Below, one piece after another: positions 1 to 5,830 of a DNA stretch of 7,478 nucleotides (position 1 is the first letter of the stretch; each line of letters starts with the position of its first letter). The DNA comes from Candidatus Coliplasma caballi (GTDB lineage Bacteria > Bacillota > Clostridia > Oscillospirales > CAG-382): assembly GCA_018065365.1 (NCBI GenBank), contig JAGHTH010000124.1, forward strand, positions 1 to 7,478, given 5' to 3'. Made by a program: the position numbers and the translations under genes. Under the pieces are notes generated by a model that was given only the letters and a program-made list of their open reading frames with translations, made no database searches and was not told the DNA's origin.

Positions 1-1002
1 GAAAACCGAACGGAAAAGCCGGATTATTCCCTCTCGTTGTTCTACAAAGCCGACCGTTCTGCTTACAATACCGATCTCGGTTGGGGCGATCAAAGCACCT
101 ACCGGCTGTGCGGGCAGTTTTCCGATCCGCTCAAATGCAGGGACCGCGCCGGACTTTCGGTCTGGAACGGCTTGCAGGCAGACCGGAACGAAACGGAAAA
201 AACGCCCGGCGGGTTCCCCGTTCAGTTGTATGTGGACGGGATCTACAAAGGCGTTTACGATCTGCTTCCCGACCGAAGCTGGCAATACCGCAGAGGCGGC
301 TCGTCAAACGCGTCCGTCATCGCGTGCGACGGCACCTGCGATTTCAATTCGGAGCCGGTATTCTCACGTCCCGGTCTGGGCGAAAAAGAGAGCGGCTACG
401 CGTTTTTGCATTGCACCGGAGAAACTACCGCGTGGGCAGAAGAAAGTTTTGCGGCGTTCTGCCGGTTCGTGCAGACCGCGAACGACAAGCAGTTTAGGGA
501 ACATCTTTCCGACTATACCGACGTTTCGGCGCTGATCGACTATTATCTGACCGCGGAAGTTCTTTGCGCGGCGCACCGGCTGGAAAGCGGGACGATCTGG
601 TACACGAAGGATGGAAAAACCTGGCTGCCGGAGTTTTCGGATCTGACGAATTCGTTCGCGATCACGGAAGCGGGCATTCACTGCTGGTACGCTTACAACC
701 TGCCAGCCGCAGATGCGCACGGCGCGGTCGTTTACAAAGAAAAAAACCTGCTGTGGAAGCGGTTCGTACAGATCTTCCTTCCGGAAATCGAAAACCGCTA
801 CGCCGTTTTGCGAGAGAACGTCTTTACGGCGGAGTTTCTGATAAACGCGTTCGATTCCGAAAACGCACGCACGGAGGCGGGGCTGCTGGAAGAAGAGGCG
901 CTGCTCTATCCCGGAACGCCCGACGCAAGCCGCTCGCAAACCGTTTTGGAGTTTCTGGAATATCGCCTCGGCGCGCTCGACAAGCTGTTTCTCCCGCTGT
1001 GA
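1..1002 (+). CDS. CotH-family-like protein, 3' part (5' end outside window)
   Basis: The frame is open from base 1 to a TGA at 1000-1002 (333 visible residues), so the gene starts upstream; the TTG at 37 is internal. The fold call rests on two CotH-kinase-like stretches. The first, near residues 83-95, reads FPVQLYVDGIYKGVYDLL and resembles the family's 'VELYLNGEYxGVYLL' strand pair, preceded by a 'Y.L.G.FSDPLKCRDRAGL' segment. The second, near 178-216, reads LIDYYLTAEVL, then YTKDGKTWLPEF, resembling the family's 'lvdYfL.nE...kd...gk...pvWDfD' region. CotH proteins are atypical kinases of spore coats, and related domains occur in secreted and cellulosomal proteins. The expected acidic metal-binding positions (the usual WDFD) read EFSDL here, so it may be a divergent or inactive member. 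No signal peptide can be judged. I see no clear terminator in 1003-1070. Family assignment is moderate; function is unknown. Confidence 0.6.
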   Translation, partial: ENRTEKPDYSLSLFYKADRSAYNTDLGWGDQSTYRLCGQFSDPLKCRDRAGLSVWNGLQADRNETEKTPGGFPVQLYVDGIYKGVYDLLPDRSWQYRRGGSSNASVIACDGTCDFNSEPVFSRPGLGEKESGYAFLHCTGETTAWAEESFAAFCRFVQTANDKQFREHLSDYTDVSALIDYYLTAEVLCAAHRLESGTIWYTKDGKTWLPEFSDLTNSFAITEAGIHCWYAYNLPAADAHGAVVYKEKNLLWKRFVQIFLPEIENRYAVLRENVFTAEFLINAFDSENARTEAGLLEEEALLYPGTPDASRSQTVLEFLEYRLGALDKLFLPL

Positions 1003-1070
1003 TCCCGCAAAATCGGTCGTTTCTCGTCATTTCAAACAATTTTTCGAATGGCGTTTCTACATAATAGCAG

Positions 1071-1100
1071 TTGACAACCGACCGCATTCTATGGTATGAT
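1071..1100 (+). promoter_or_regulatory. Sigma-A promoter, extended -10, for the small membrane protein
   Basis: A consensus -35 TTGACA lies at 1071-1076 and a -10 TATGAT at 1095-1100, with an 18-bp spacer. A TG at 1092-1093 gives an extended -10 (TGG-TATGAT). Transcription would start near 1107, leaving a leader of about 24 nt to the ATG at 1131. The in-frame TTG at 1071 is the -35 box itself and so cannot be the start codon. Confidence 0.88.
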
Positions 1101-1114
1101 AGAGAAAATGATAA

Positions 1115-1120
1115 AAGGAG
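1115..1120 (+). promoter_or_regulatory. Ribosome binding site fixing the start at 1131
   Basis: AAGGAG ends 10 bases before the ATG at 1131. This selects 1131 over the TTG at 1071 (inside the promoter) and over the internal ATG at 1143, which has no such site at a suitable distance. Confidence 0.8.
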
Positions 1121-1130
1121 TTTTTGTGTC

Positions 1131-1577
1131 ATGACGAAAGAAATGGATACGGTTACGGAACCGATCGAAAATCCGATTGCGGAAGAAGCCGCTGCTCCTG
1201 CCGCGAAAAATAAAAAACCGGCCAAAGAAAAGGATCATTGGGAGCTGCACGACTATCTGTGGCTCGCGGCGATCATTCTCGGCATCGTTTCGCTTCTGTT
1301 CGTCCTGCTTGCAAAGAACGCCGTCAACGAAAAAACCGGCATCGTAACGTTTACGTTTAACTTCCCCTGGATGTCCAAAGCGGCTAACCTCAAGATCCCG
1401 TTCTTAAACGCGCAGATCTGCGGTATCATCGGCGGCATCTTCGGCGTGCTTTCGATCGCGGCAGGCGTGTGGCGCAACATCCTCAAAAAGCAGAAATCCG
1501 CGTTCAGCTATCTGCTCGGCGTCGCTGCAACCGTTCTTTCCGTTGTCGCGTACCTCGCGGGCTATTACAAGGGCTGA
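1131..1577 (+). CDS. Small three-helix membrane protein, function unknown
   Basis: The product has 148 aa. The N-terminal ~37 residues are charged and Ala/Pro/Lys/Glu-rich (ending around KNKKPAKEKDH) and are probably cytoplasmic and disordered. Three hydrophobic helices follow: about residues 43-62 (YLWLAAIILGIVSLLFVLLA), 95-114 (ICGIIGGIFGVLSIAAGVW) and 125-145 (FSYLLGVAATVLSVVAYLAG). The loop between helices 1 and 2 is about 30 residues and includes a TFTFNFPWMSK segment. There is no signal peptide and I recognise no catalytic motif. The gene stands alone with its own strong promoter, a good RBS and a terminator 24 bases after the stop, so it is probably monocistronic. I cannot name the family; it could be a small DUF-type inner-membrane protein of Clostridia. 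Confidence 0.85.
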   Translation: MTKEMDTVTEPIENPIAEEAAAPAAKNKKPAKEKDHWELHDYLWLAAIILGIVSLLFVLLAKNAVNEKTGIVTFTFNFPWMSKAANLKIPFLNAQICGIIGGIFGVLSIAAGVWRNILKKQKSAFSYLLGVAATVLSVVAYLAGYYKG

Positions 1578-1600
1578 TTCCCCTATTTGCATACAAGAAA

Positions 1601-1627
1601 GCCAACCGTCTCCGGTTGGCTTTTGTT
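1601..1627 (+). terminator. Intrinsic terminator between convergent genes, possibly bidirectional
   Basis: GCCAACCG-TCTC-CGGTTGGC (1601-1620) forms an 8-bp perfect stem with a 4-base loop. It is followed on the + strand by TTTTGTTTTG, a good U-tract, and ends the membrane-protein transcript. The preceding + sequence AAGAAA gives a weaker TTTCTT tract on the minus strand, so the same hairpin may also stop the flavoprotein transcript, whose stop codon is at 1638. Confidence 0.9.
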
Positions 1628-1637
1628 TTGTCGTTTT

Positions 1638-3011
1638 TTATTTTTCAAGGATACGATCCGCGACGTACAACCCCATCGCGCCGGATTGCGAAAGCCCGCG
1701 GCAGATCCCCGAGCCGTCGCCGATGATATAGACGCCGTCGATCAGTTCAAAGTCTCCGTTTTTGAATTCCGGTCGGATCGAGTAGTATTTGCTCTCGCAG
1801 CCATACAGCAGTGTATCGTCGTTGGCAGTCCCGGGCGCCACCTTGTCAAGCGCATAGATCGTTTCAATGATGTTGGTCATGATCCGGTGCGGCAGCACGA
1901 GCGAAAGGTCGCCCGCGGTCGCTTTGAGCGTCGGGATGACGGTGTTGCGCGCAAGACGGTGGTCGTTCGTCCGTCTGCCGCGGATCAGATCGCCGAAGCG
2001 CTGGACCAGCACGGTGCCGTTTCCGATCATATTCGCCAGACGGGAAATATACTGCACGTATTCGGTCGGCTGATTGAACGGCGAGGTAAAGTGGATGCTG
2101 GACAGGATCGCAAAATTGCAGTTGTCCGTTTTCTTTTCGGGATCCGCGAACGAATGCCCGTTTGCCGTAATGATCCCGCCGTTGTTTTCCGCGGACACCA
2201 AACCGCCCTGGTTAAAGCAGAACATCCGCGTGCGATCCTCAAACGTCTTGGTTTTGCAAAGGATCTTCGGCTCGTAAATTTTGGAGGAAAATTCCCGCCA
2301 GATCAGGTCTTTCATTTCGACGCGGACGCCGATATCGACCGAATTGGCAAACATTTTTACGCCGTTGCTATCGCAGAAGTTCTTCACAAATTCCGCGCCG
2401 CCGCGTCCGGTCGCGATGATCACGCGGTCAGCCGTCATCTCTTCCCCGCCCTCAAAGTCAAGCTTGCGTGTTCCGTTTTCTTCCCGGATCGCCGTACAGT
2501 TCAGCCGGTCGTGCAAAACGACGCCGTTTTCTCCGAGAAAGCGGATCAGATTCGCCATGGTCGTGAAATTCTTGTCGGTGCCGAGGTGCTTGACGTTCAT
2601 ATCCAGAAGCCGCAGATTGTTTTGCAGGCACTTCAATTTGAGTTCTTCGTTGGAACGGAAGACCGGAACTTTGCCGGAAGTGCAGAATTCATCGAGAATG
2701 TCGCTGACTTGATCGATATATTCGTTCGCGAGATCGTCGCCGAGTTCTTCGCCGAGCGTTCCGCCGTACGCGGTCCCGAGGTTGAATTTCCCGTCCGAAA
2801 ACGCGCCCGCGCCGGCAAAACCGGACGTGATGCTGCAGGTCGCGCAATGTAAGCAGGTTTTGTCTTTTCCCGCGGGACAATGCCGCTTCTCCAGCGTCGT
2901 ACCGCGTTCCGCGATCAGAATGGAAAGCGCGGGGTTCTTTTTGTACAGTCGGTACGCCGCCATCAGTCCCCCGATGCCGCCTCCGATAATCACTACGTCA
3001 TAATGTTTCAT
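1638..3011 (-). CDS. FAD-dependent dehydrogenase, COG2509-like flavoprotein
   Basis: The product has 457 aa. An N-terminal Rossmann dinucleotide-binding motif GGGIGG (residues 10-15) sits in the strand DVVIIGGGIGG. The family's VIIATGRGG motif lies mid-protein. A C-terminal GVYIIGDGSGICRGL stretch fits the second FAD-contacting segment, and the protein ends in a helix GAMGLYVADRIL. Cysteines C45, C53, C56 and C59 (CPAGKDKTCLHCATC) precede GAGAFSDGKFNL, the hallmark of the uncharacterised COG2509 dehydrogenases, so FAD binding is confident but the substrate is unknown. The start is ATG at 3011, with AAAGGAG at 3018-3024 (read on the minus strand) 6 bases upstream. It has its own promoter (3070-3098) overlapping the end of the feo operon. 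The Cys cluster could bind an Fe-S centre or metal, which would suit the iron-transport neighbour; this is inference. Confidence 0.88.
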   Translation of the reverse strand: MKHYDVVIIGGGIGGLMAAYRLYKKNPALSILIAERGTTLEKRHCPAGKDKTCLHCATCSITSGFAGAGAFSDGKFNLGTAYGGTLGEELGDDLANEYIDQVSDILDEFCTSGKVPVFRSNEELKLKCLQNNLRLLDMNVKHLGTDKNFTTMANLIRFLGENGVVLHDRLNCTAIREENGTRKLDFEGGEEMTADRVIIATGRGGAEFVKNFCDSNGVKMFANSVDIGVRVEMKDLIWREFSSKIYEPKILCKTKTFEDRTRMFCFNQGGLVSAENNGGIITANGHSFADPEKKTDNCNFAILSSIHFTSPFNQPTEYVQYISRLANMIGNGTVLVQRFGDLIRGRRTNDHRLARNTVIPTLKATAGDLSLVLPHRIMTNIIETIYALDKVAPGTANDDTLLYGCESKYYSIRPEFKNGDFELIDGVYIIGDGSGICRGLSQSGAMGLYVADRILEK

Positions 3012-3028
3012 AACGATCTCCTTTCCGC

Positions 3029-3061
3029 AAAAAAGAAAAGGAACGCCCCGTGGGGTGTTCC
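3029..3061 (-). terminator. Hairpin plus U-tract: feo operon terminator or 5'-leader hairpin of the flavoprotein gene
   Basis: Read on the minus strand, GGAACACCCC and GGGGCGTTCC (arms 3061-3052 and 3049-3040) form a stem of about 9 pairs with one A-C mismatch. TTTTCTTTTTT follows (3039-3029). It is the only terminator-like structure after the 54-aa feo gene. However, it lies downstream of the flavoprotein promoter, essentially at that promoter's expected start site, and 18 bases from the start codon. It must therefore be read through, or act as attenuator or stabilising leader hairpin, when the flavoprotein gene is expressed. The + strand form is also a stable stem (G-T in place of the mismatch) but lacks a T-tract. 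Confidence 0.65.
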
Positions 3062-3069
3062 CTTAACTT

Positions 3070-3098
3070 ATATTACCACACGGAAGCAAATTTGTCAA
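3070..3098 (-). promoter_or_regulatory. Sigma-A promoter, extended -10, for the flavoprotein gene
   Basis: On the minus strand a -35 TTGACA (3098-3093) and a -10 TAATAT (3075-3070) are separated by 17 bp, with TGG immediately before the -10. The predicted start is near 3063. The TGA stop of the upstream 54-aa gene is embedded in the -35 box (TCT-TGA-CA), so promoter and coding sequence overlap. Confidence 0.82.
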
Positions 3099-3259
3099 GA
3101 AGATTTTTTATCGCTTTTTCGCGAAGAATCGCCGCGGCAGGCGGAGCAATCTCCGTTACAGCAGGAACAGTTCTTTCCTTTCCTTAAGAAAGCCCGGATG
3201 ATCGCAAGGACGAACAATCCGCCGATCAGACAGAGCAAAACGATTTCGGTCGTGTTCAA
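3095..3259 (-). CDS. FeoB-associated Cys-rich membrane protein (FeoC-like position)
   Basis: A 54-aa product starting at TTG (3259) and ending in TGA at 3095-3097. It is easily missed because of its size and start codon. GGAGG at 3272-3268 lies 8 bases before the TTG, and the start is 13 bases after the feoB stop, so translation is almost certainly coupled to feoB. Residues about 5-25 (EIVLLCLIGGLFVLAIIRAFL) form one transmembrane helix. A basic KGK patch and a Cys-rich tail CSCCNGDCSAC (C31, C33, C34, C38, C41) follow, then a Ser/Lys-rich end. This matches the small single-helix Cys-rich proteins that follow feoB in many Firmicutes and take the place of FeoC. Its role is unproven; metal or Fe-S sensing or assistance of FeoB is the usual proposal. 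C10 lies inside the helix. Confidence 0.87.
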   Translation of the reverse strand: MNTTEIVLLCLIGGLFVLAIIRAFLRKGKNCSCCNGDCSACRGDSSRKSDKKSS

Positions 3260-3267
3260 AACGGGTT

Positions 3268-3272
3268 CCTCC
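3268..3272 (-). promoter_or_regulatory. Ribosome binding site that decides a TTG start
   Basis: GGAGG (minus strand) begins directly after the feoB TAA stop (3275-3273) and lies 8 bases from the TTG at 3259. It is the main evidence for initiation at TTG, since no ATG or GTG lies near it. Confidence 0.8.
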
Positions 3273-5615
3273 TTATCCGATCAGGTTGGCGATTCCCTGC
3301 ACCGCGACGGCGCAGATCCACGCGAGGACGCATTGCCCGACCACCACGATCGCCGCCCACTTCGCTCCGAGTTCCCGCTTGATCGCGGCAACCGCCGCCA
3401 CGCAAGGCGTGTAAAGCAGGCAGAACACCAACAGAGCCAGCGCGTTCGCGGGCGAAAGCACGGCGGTCAGCGAGGCAGCACCGAACAGGACGGTCAACGT
3501 CGAAACGACGCTTTCTTTTGCCATAAAGCCGGCGATCAGCGCCGTAACGATCCGCCAATCCGCAAAGCCGGCGTACGTGAACACGGGAGCGATGTAACCG
3601 GCAAGCGTCGCGAGAATACTGTCTTCCGCCGCGACCACGTTCAACCGGAAATCAAACGTTTGCAGGAACCACACCACGATAGAAGCCACGAAAATGACCG
3701 TAAACGCGCGCTGCAGGAAATCCTTGGCTTTTTCCCAGAGCAGACGGGCAACGTTTTTTGCGCCGGGCATACGGTAGTTCGGAAGTTCCATAACGAACGG
3801 AACGGCTTCGCCTTTGAAGACGGTCCCTTTGGTAAAGAGCGCCACCAGAATCCCCATCAGAATGCCGAGCGCATACAGTCCGATCGTGATCCATACGGCA
3901 TGGCCCGGGAAAAACGCCGCCGCAAAGAAGCCGTAGATCGGAAGCTTTGCGGTACAGCTCATAAACGGCGTCAACAGAATGGTCATTTTACGGTCGCGTT
4001 CCGACGGAAGCGTTCTGGACGCCATGACACCCGGTACCGTACAGCCGAAGCCGACCAGCATCGGAACGATGCTTCGCCCGGAAAGGCCGATCTTACGGAG
4101 CGGTTTGTCCATTACGAACGCCACGCGCGCAAGGTAGCCGCTGTCTTCCAGCATGGACAGGAAAAAGAACAGTACGACGATGATCGGCACGAAGCTGATC
4201 ACGCTGCCTACCCCGCCGAATATGCCGTCGATGATCAGCGAGCGCAGCGTTTCGCTCACGTTCGCGTCCGTAAGCCACGTTCCGACAAGTTCCGTCAGTC
4301 TGTCGATCCCGCTTTCGAGAAGCGATTGCAGACCGGATCCGATCACGCCGAAGGTCAGGAAGAAAACCAATCCCATAATGACCGCAAACGAGGGGATCGC
4401 CGTCCATTTTCCCGTTAAGACGCGGTCGATTTTGCGGCTGCGAAGATGTTCCTTGCTCTCTTTCGGCTTGACGACCGTGCTTGCGCAAAGATTCTTGATA
4501 AAGGCAAACCGCATATCCGCGATTGCTGCCGAACGGTCGAGCCCGCGTTCTTCTTCCATCTGAAGAATGATATGCTCGACCATTTCGATCTCATTCTGCG
4601 TCAGTTCCAGCGCTTCGATGACCATCGGATCTTCCTCGATCAGTTTCGACGCGGCAAACCGCACGGGCAATCCCGCCGCTGCGGCGTGATCCTCGATCAA
4701 ATGCATGATACTGTGCAGGCAGCGATGTACCGCGCCGCCGTGATCGTCCGGATCGCAGAAATCCATTCTGCCGGGACGTTCCTTGTATTTCGCGACGTGC
4801 AGGGCGTGATCGACAAGTTCCTCGACACCCTCCCCTTTGGAAGCGGAAATCGGAATGACCGGAATGCCGAGCATTTCTTCCATTTTGTTGACACGCACCG
4901 TTCCGCCGTTGCCGCGCATTTCGTCCATCATATTGAGCGCCAGCACGACCGGAACGTCGAGTTCCATCAGCTGCAAGGTCAGATACAGGTTGCGCTCGAT
5001 GTTTGTCGCGTCCACGATATTGATGATACCGAGCGGCTTTTCGTCCAGGATAAACCGCCGGGATACGATCTCCTCCGCGGTATAGGGAGAGAGTGAATAG
5101 ATCCCGGGCAGATCCGTAACCATGGTATCGGCGTGATTCCGGATCGGGCCGCTCTTGCGATCGACCGTTACGCCAGGGAAATTACCGACGTGCTGGTTGG
5201 AGCCCGTCAGTTGATTGAACAACGTCGTTTTGCCGCAGTTCTGATTTCCCGCAAGGGCAAAGGTCAGCGTCGTTCCTTTCGGGACGGGGTCTTCTTCCCC
5301 TTTGACGTGGTATTTTCCGTTTTCGCCGAAACCGGGGTGTTCCGCCTGCATGGCAGGTACGGGTTCACTCACTGCGTTTTCGGTCGCTTTTGCGATCCGT
5401 TCCACGCCGATCTGTGCCGCGTCCGCGATCCTGAGCGTCAGTTCATAGCCGTGGATCCGCAGTTCGATCGGATCTCCCATCGGGGCATATTTGATGACCG
5501 TAACTTCCGCACCGGGAATTACGCCCATGTCCAGAAAATGCTGGCGCAGACTTCCTCCGCCGCCGACCTCTTTGATGATCGCAGTTGCTCCGACAGGCAG
5601 TTCTTTGAGTGTCAT
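3273..5615 (-). CDS. feoB: FeoA-FeoB fusion, ferrous iron transporter
   Basis: The product has 780 aa. Residues 1-76 form a FeoA SH3-like domain (MTLKELPVGATAIIKEV, GVIPGAEVTVIKYAPMGDPIELRI). After a linker of about 40 residues comes the FeoB G domain with all motifs intact: G1 GNQNCGKT (123-130), G2 T150 in FPGVTVDRK, G3 DLPG (168-171), G4 NMMD (228-231), G5 SAS (257-259). The membrane part begins near residue 400 and contains the two gate-type segments GFGCTVPGVMASR and MSCTAKLPIYG. FeoB imports Fe(II) across the cytoplasmic membrane, with the GTPase domain controlling it; FeoA is normally a separate partner, here fused in cis. The start is ATG at 5615 with GGAG (5628-5625) 9 bases upstream. 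The gene is first in an operon with the 54-aa Cys-rich gene. A leader of about 85 nt carries paired dyads, suggesting metal-responsive control. No defect is seen. Confidence 0.97.
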   Translation of the reverse strand: MTLKELPVGATAIIKEVGGGGSLRQHFLDMGVIPGAEVTVIKYAPMGDPIELRIHGYELTLRIADAAQIGVERIAKATENAVSEPVPAMQAEHPGFGENGKYHVKGEEDPVPKGTTLTFALAGNQNCGKTTLFNQLTGSNQHVGNFPGVTVDRKSGPIRNHADTMVTDLPGIYSLSPYTAEEIVSRRFILDEKPLGIINIVDATNIERNLYLTLQLMELDVPVVLALNMMDEMRGNGGTVRVNKMEEMLGIPVIPISASKGEGVEELVDHALHVAKYKERPGRMDFCDPDDHGGAVHRCLHSIMHLIEDHAAAAGLPVRFAASKLIEEDPMVIEALELTQNEIEMVEHIILQMEEERGLDRSAAIADMRFAFIKNLCASTVVKPKESKEHLRSRKIDRVLTGKWTAIPSFAVIMGLVFFLTFGVIGSGLQSLLESGIDRLTELVGTWLTDANVSETLRSLIIDGIFGGVGSVISFVPIIVVLFFFLSMLEDSGYLARVAFVMDKPLRKIGLSGRSIVPMLVGFGCTVPGVMASRTLPSERDRKMTILLTPFMSCTAKLPIYGFFAAAFFPGHAVWITIGLYALGILMGILVALFTKGTVFKGEAVPFVMELPNYRMPGAKNVARLLWEKAKDFLQRAFTVIFVASIVVWFLQTFDFRLNVVAAEDSILATLAGYIAPVFTYAGFADWRIVTALIAGFMAKESVVSTLTVLFGAASLTAVLSPANALALLVFCLLYTPCVAAVAAIKRELGAKWAAIVVVGQCVLAWICAVAVQGIANLIG

Positions 5616-5645
5616 AACCGTTTTCTCCGTTTCTTCCGGCAGACG

Positions 5646-5661
5646 GGTAGCCGCTGCTAAC
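5646..5661. promoter_or_regulatory. Putative operator A in the feo leader (start-codon-proximal)
   Basis: GGTAGC-CGCT-GCTAAC is a dyad with the same arms, orientation and spacer length as the site at 5682-5697 but an unrelated central tetramer. The arms TAGC/GCTA are perfectly inverted; GG/AC at the edges are not. It lies about +40 to +55 in the feo transcript. Conserved arms with a free centre suggest a dimeric DNA-binding regulator; the regulator is not in the window. Confidence 0.6.
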
Positions 5662-5677
5662 CGATGTCGGAAACAAT

Positions 5678-5701
5678 GTCAGGTAGCATATGCTAACTGA
5701 C
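5678..5701. promoter_or_regulatory. Putative operator B overlapping the feo transcription start
   Basis: The core GGTAGC-ATAT-GCTAAC (5682-5697) is flanked by GTCA and TGAC. This makes a 24-bp palindrome with 12-base arms matching at 11 of 12 positions. It begins 6 bases downstream of the -10 box, so a bound protein would block the promoter. The layout resembles repressor sites of metal sensors such as the DtxR/MntR family, but the sequence is neither a standard Fur box nor a full DtxR box; assigning a family is inference. In RNA the same sequence could form a hairpin at the 5' end. Confidence 0.7.
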
Positions 5702-5707
5702 GGTTTT

Positions 5708-5736
5708 ATTATATCCGCGACTGTCTGATTTGTCAA
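5708..5736 (-). promoter_or_regulatory. Consensus sigma-A promoter of the feo operon
   Basis: On the minus strand a perfect -35 TTGACA (5736-5731) and a perfect -10 TATAAT (5713-5708) are separated by exactly 17 bp. An A-rich stretch, TTTCAAAAAAACTA, lies just upstream of the -35 and resembles an UP element. Such a strong core promoter would be expected to need repression, consistent with the operators just downstream. Confidence 0.93.
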
Positions 5737-5767
5737 TAGTTTTTTTGAAATTTCCGCCCGTTTCCGC

Positions 5768-5812
5768 AAAAAAAGGAGAAGCTCCTTTTCTCCGTGAGAA
5801 AGAAGCTTCCCC
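5768..5812 (-). terminator. Strong intrinsic terminator after the dockerin protein gene
   Basis: Read on the minus strand, GGGGAAGCTTCTTTCTC and GAGAAAAGGAGCTTCTCC form a long hairpin with an ACG loop, G-U wobbles and one bulged A (5812-5775). Seven Ts follow (5774-5768). It begins 18 bases after the stop codon at 5831 and separates that gene from the feo promoter. Confidence 0.9.
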
Positions 5813-5830
5813 GTTGGGTTTTGGTTGAAA

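Noticed and set aside
364..939. Minus-strand frame of 191 codons opposite the CotH-like gene
   Set aside because: No RBS or domain is seen, the composition is Arg/Phe-rich, and it is fully antisense to a supported gene.
1071..1130. Longer version of the small membrane protein starting at TTG 1071
   Set aside because: That TTG is the -35 box of the gene's own promoter. The RBS and ATG at 1131 give the real start.
1587..2852. A 421-codon open frame on the + strand
   Set aside because: It is antisense to the well-supported FAD dehydrogenase, begins inside the terminator region and shows no domain or RBS; treated as a shadow.
2880..4418. A 512-codon open frame on the + strand
   Set aside because: It lies antisense to feoB, the Cys-rich gene and the start of the flavoprotein gene. 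Its translation is rich in Arg, His, Gln and Asp with no recognisable domain, as expected from the mirror of a GC-biased codon pattern.
5616..5701. Riboswitch in the feo leader
   Set aside because: The leader is only about 85 nt and lacks a terminator or multi-stem core that I recognise. The paired dyads are explained more simply as DNA operators, though an RNA role is not excluded.
5678..5736. Fur box in the feo control region
   Set aside because: No GATAATGATAATCATTATC-like sequence is present. The dyads found have TAGC/GCTA arms instead.
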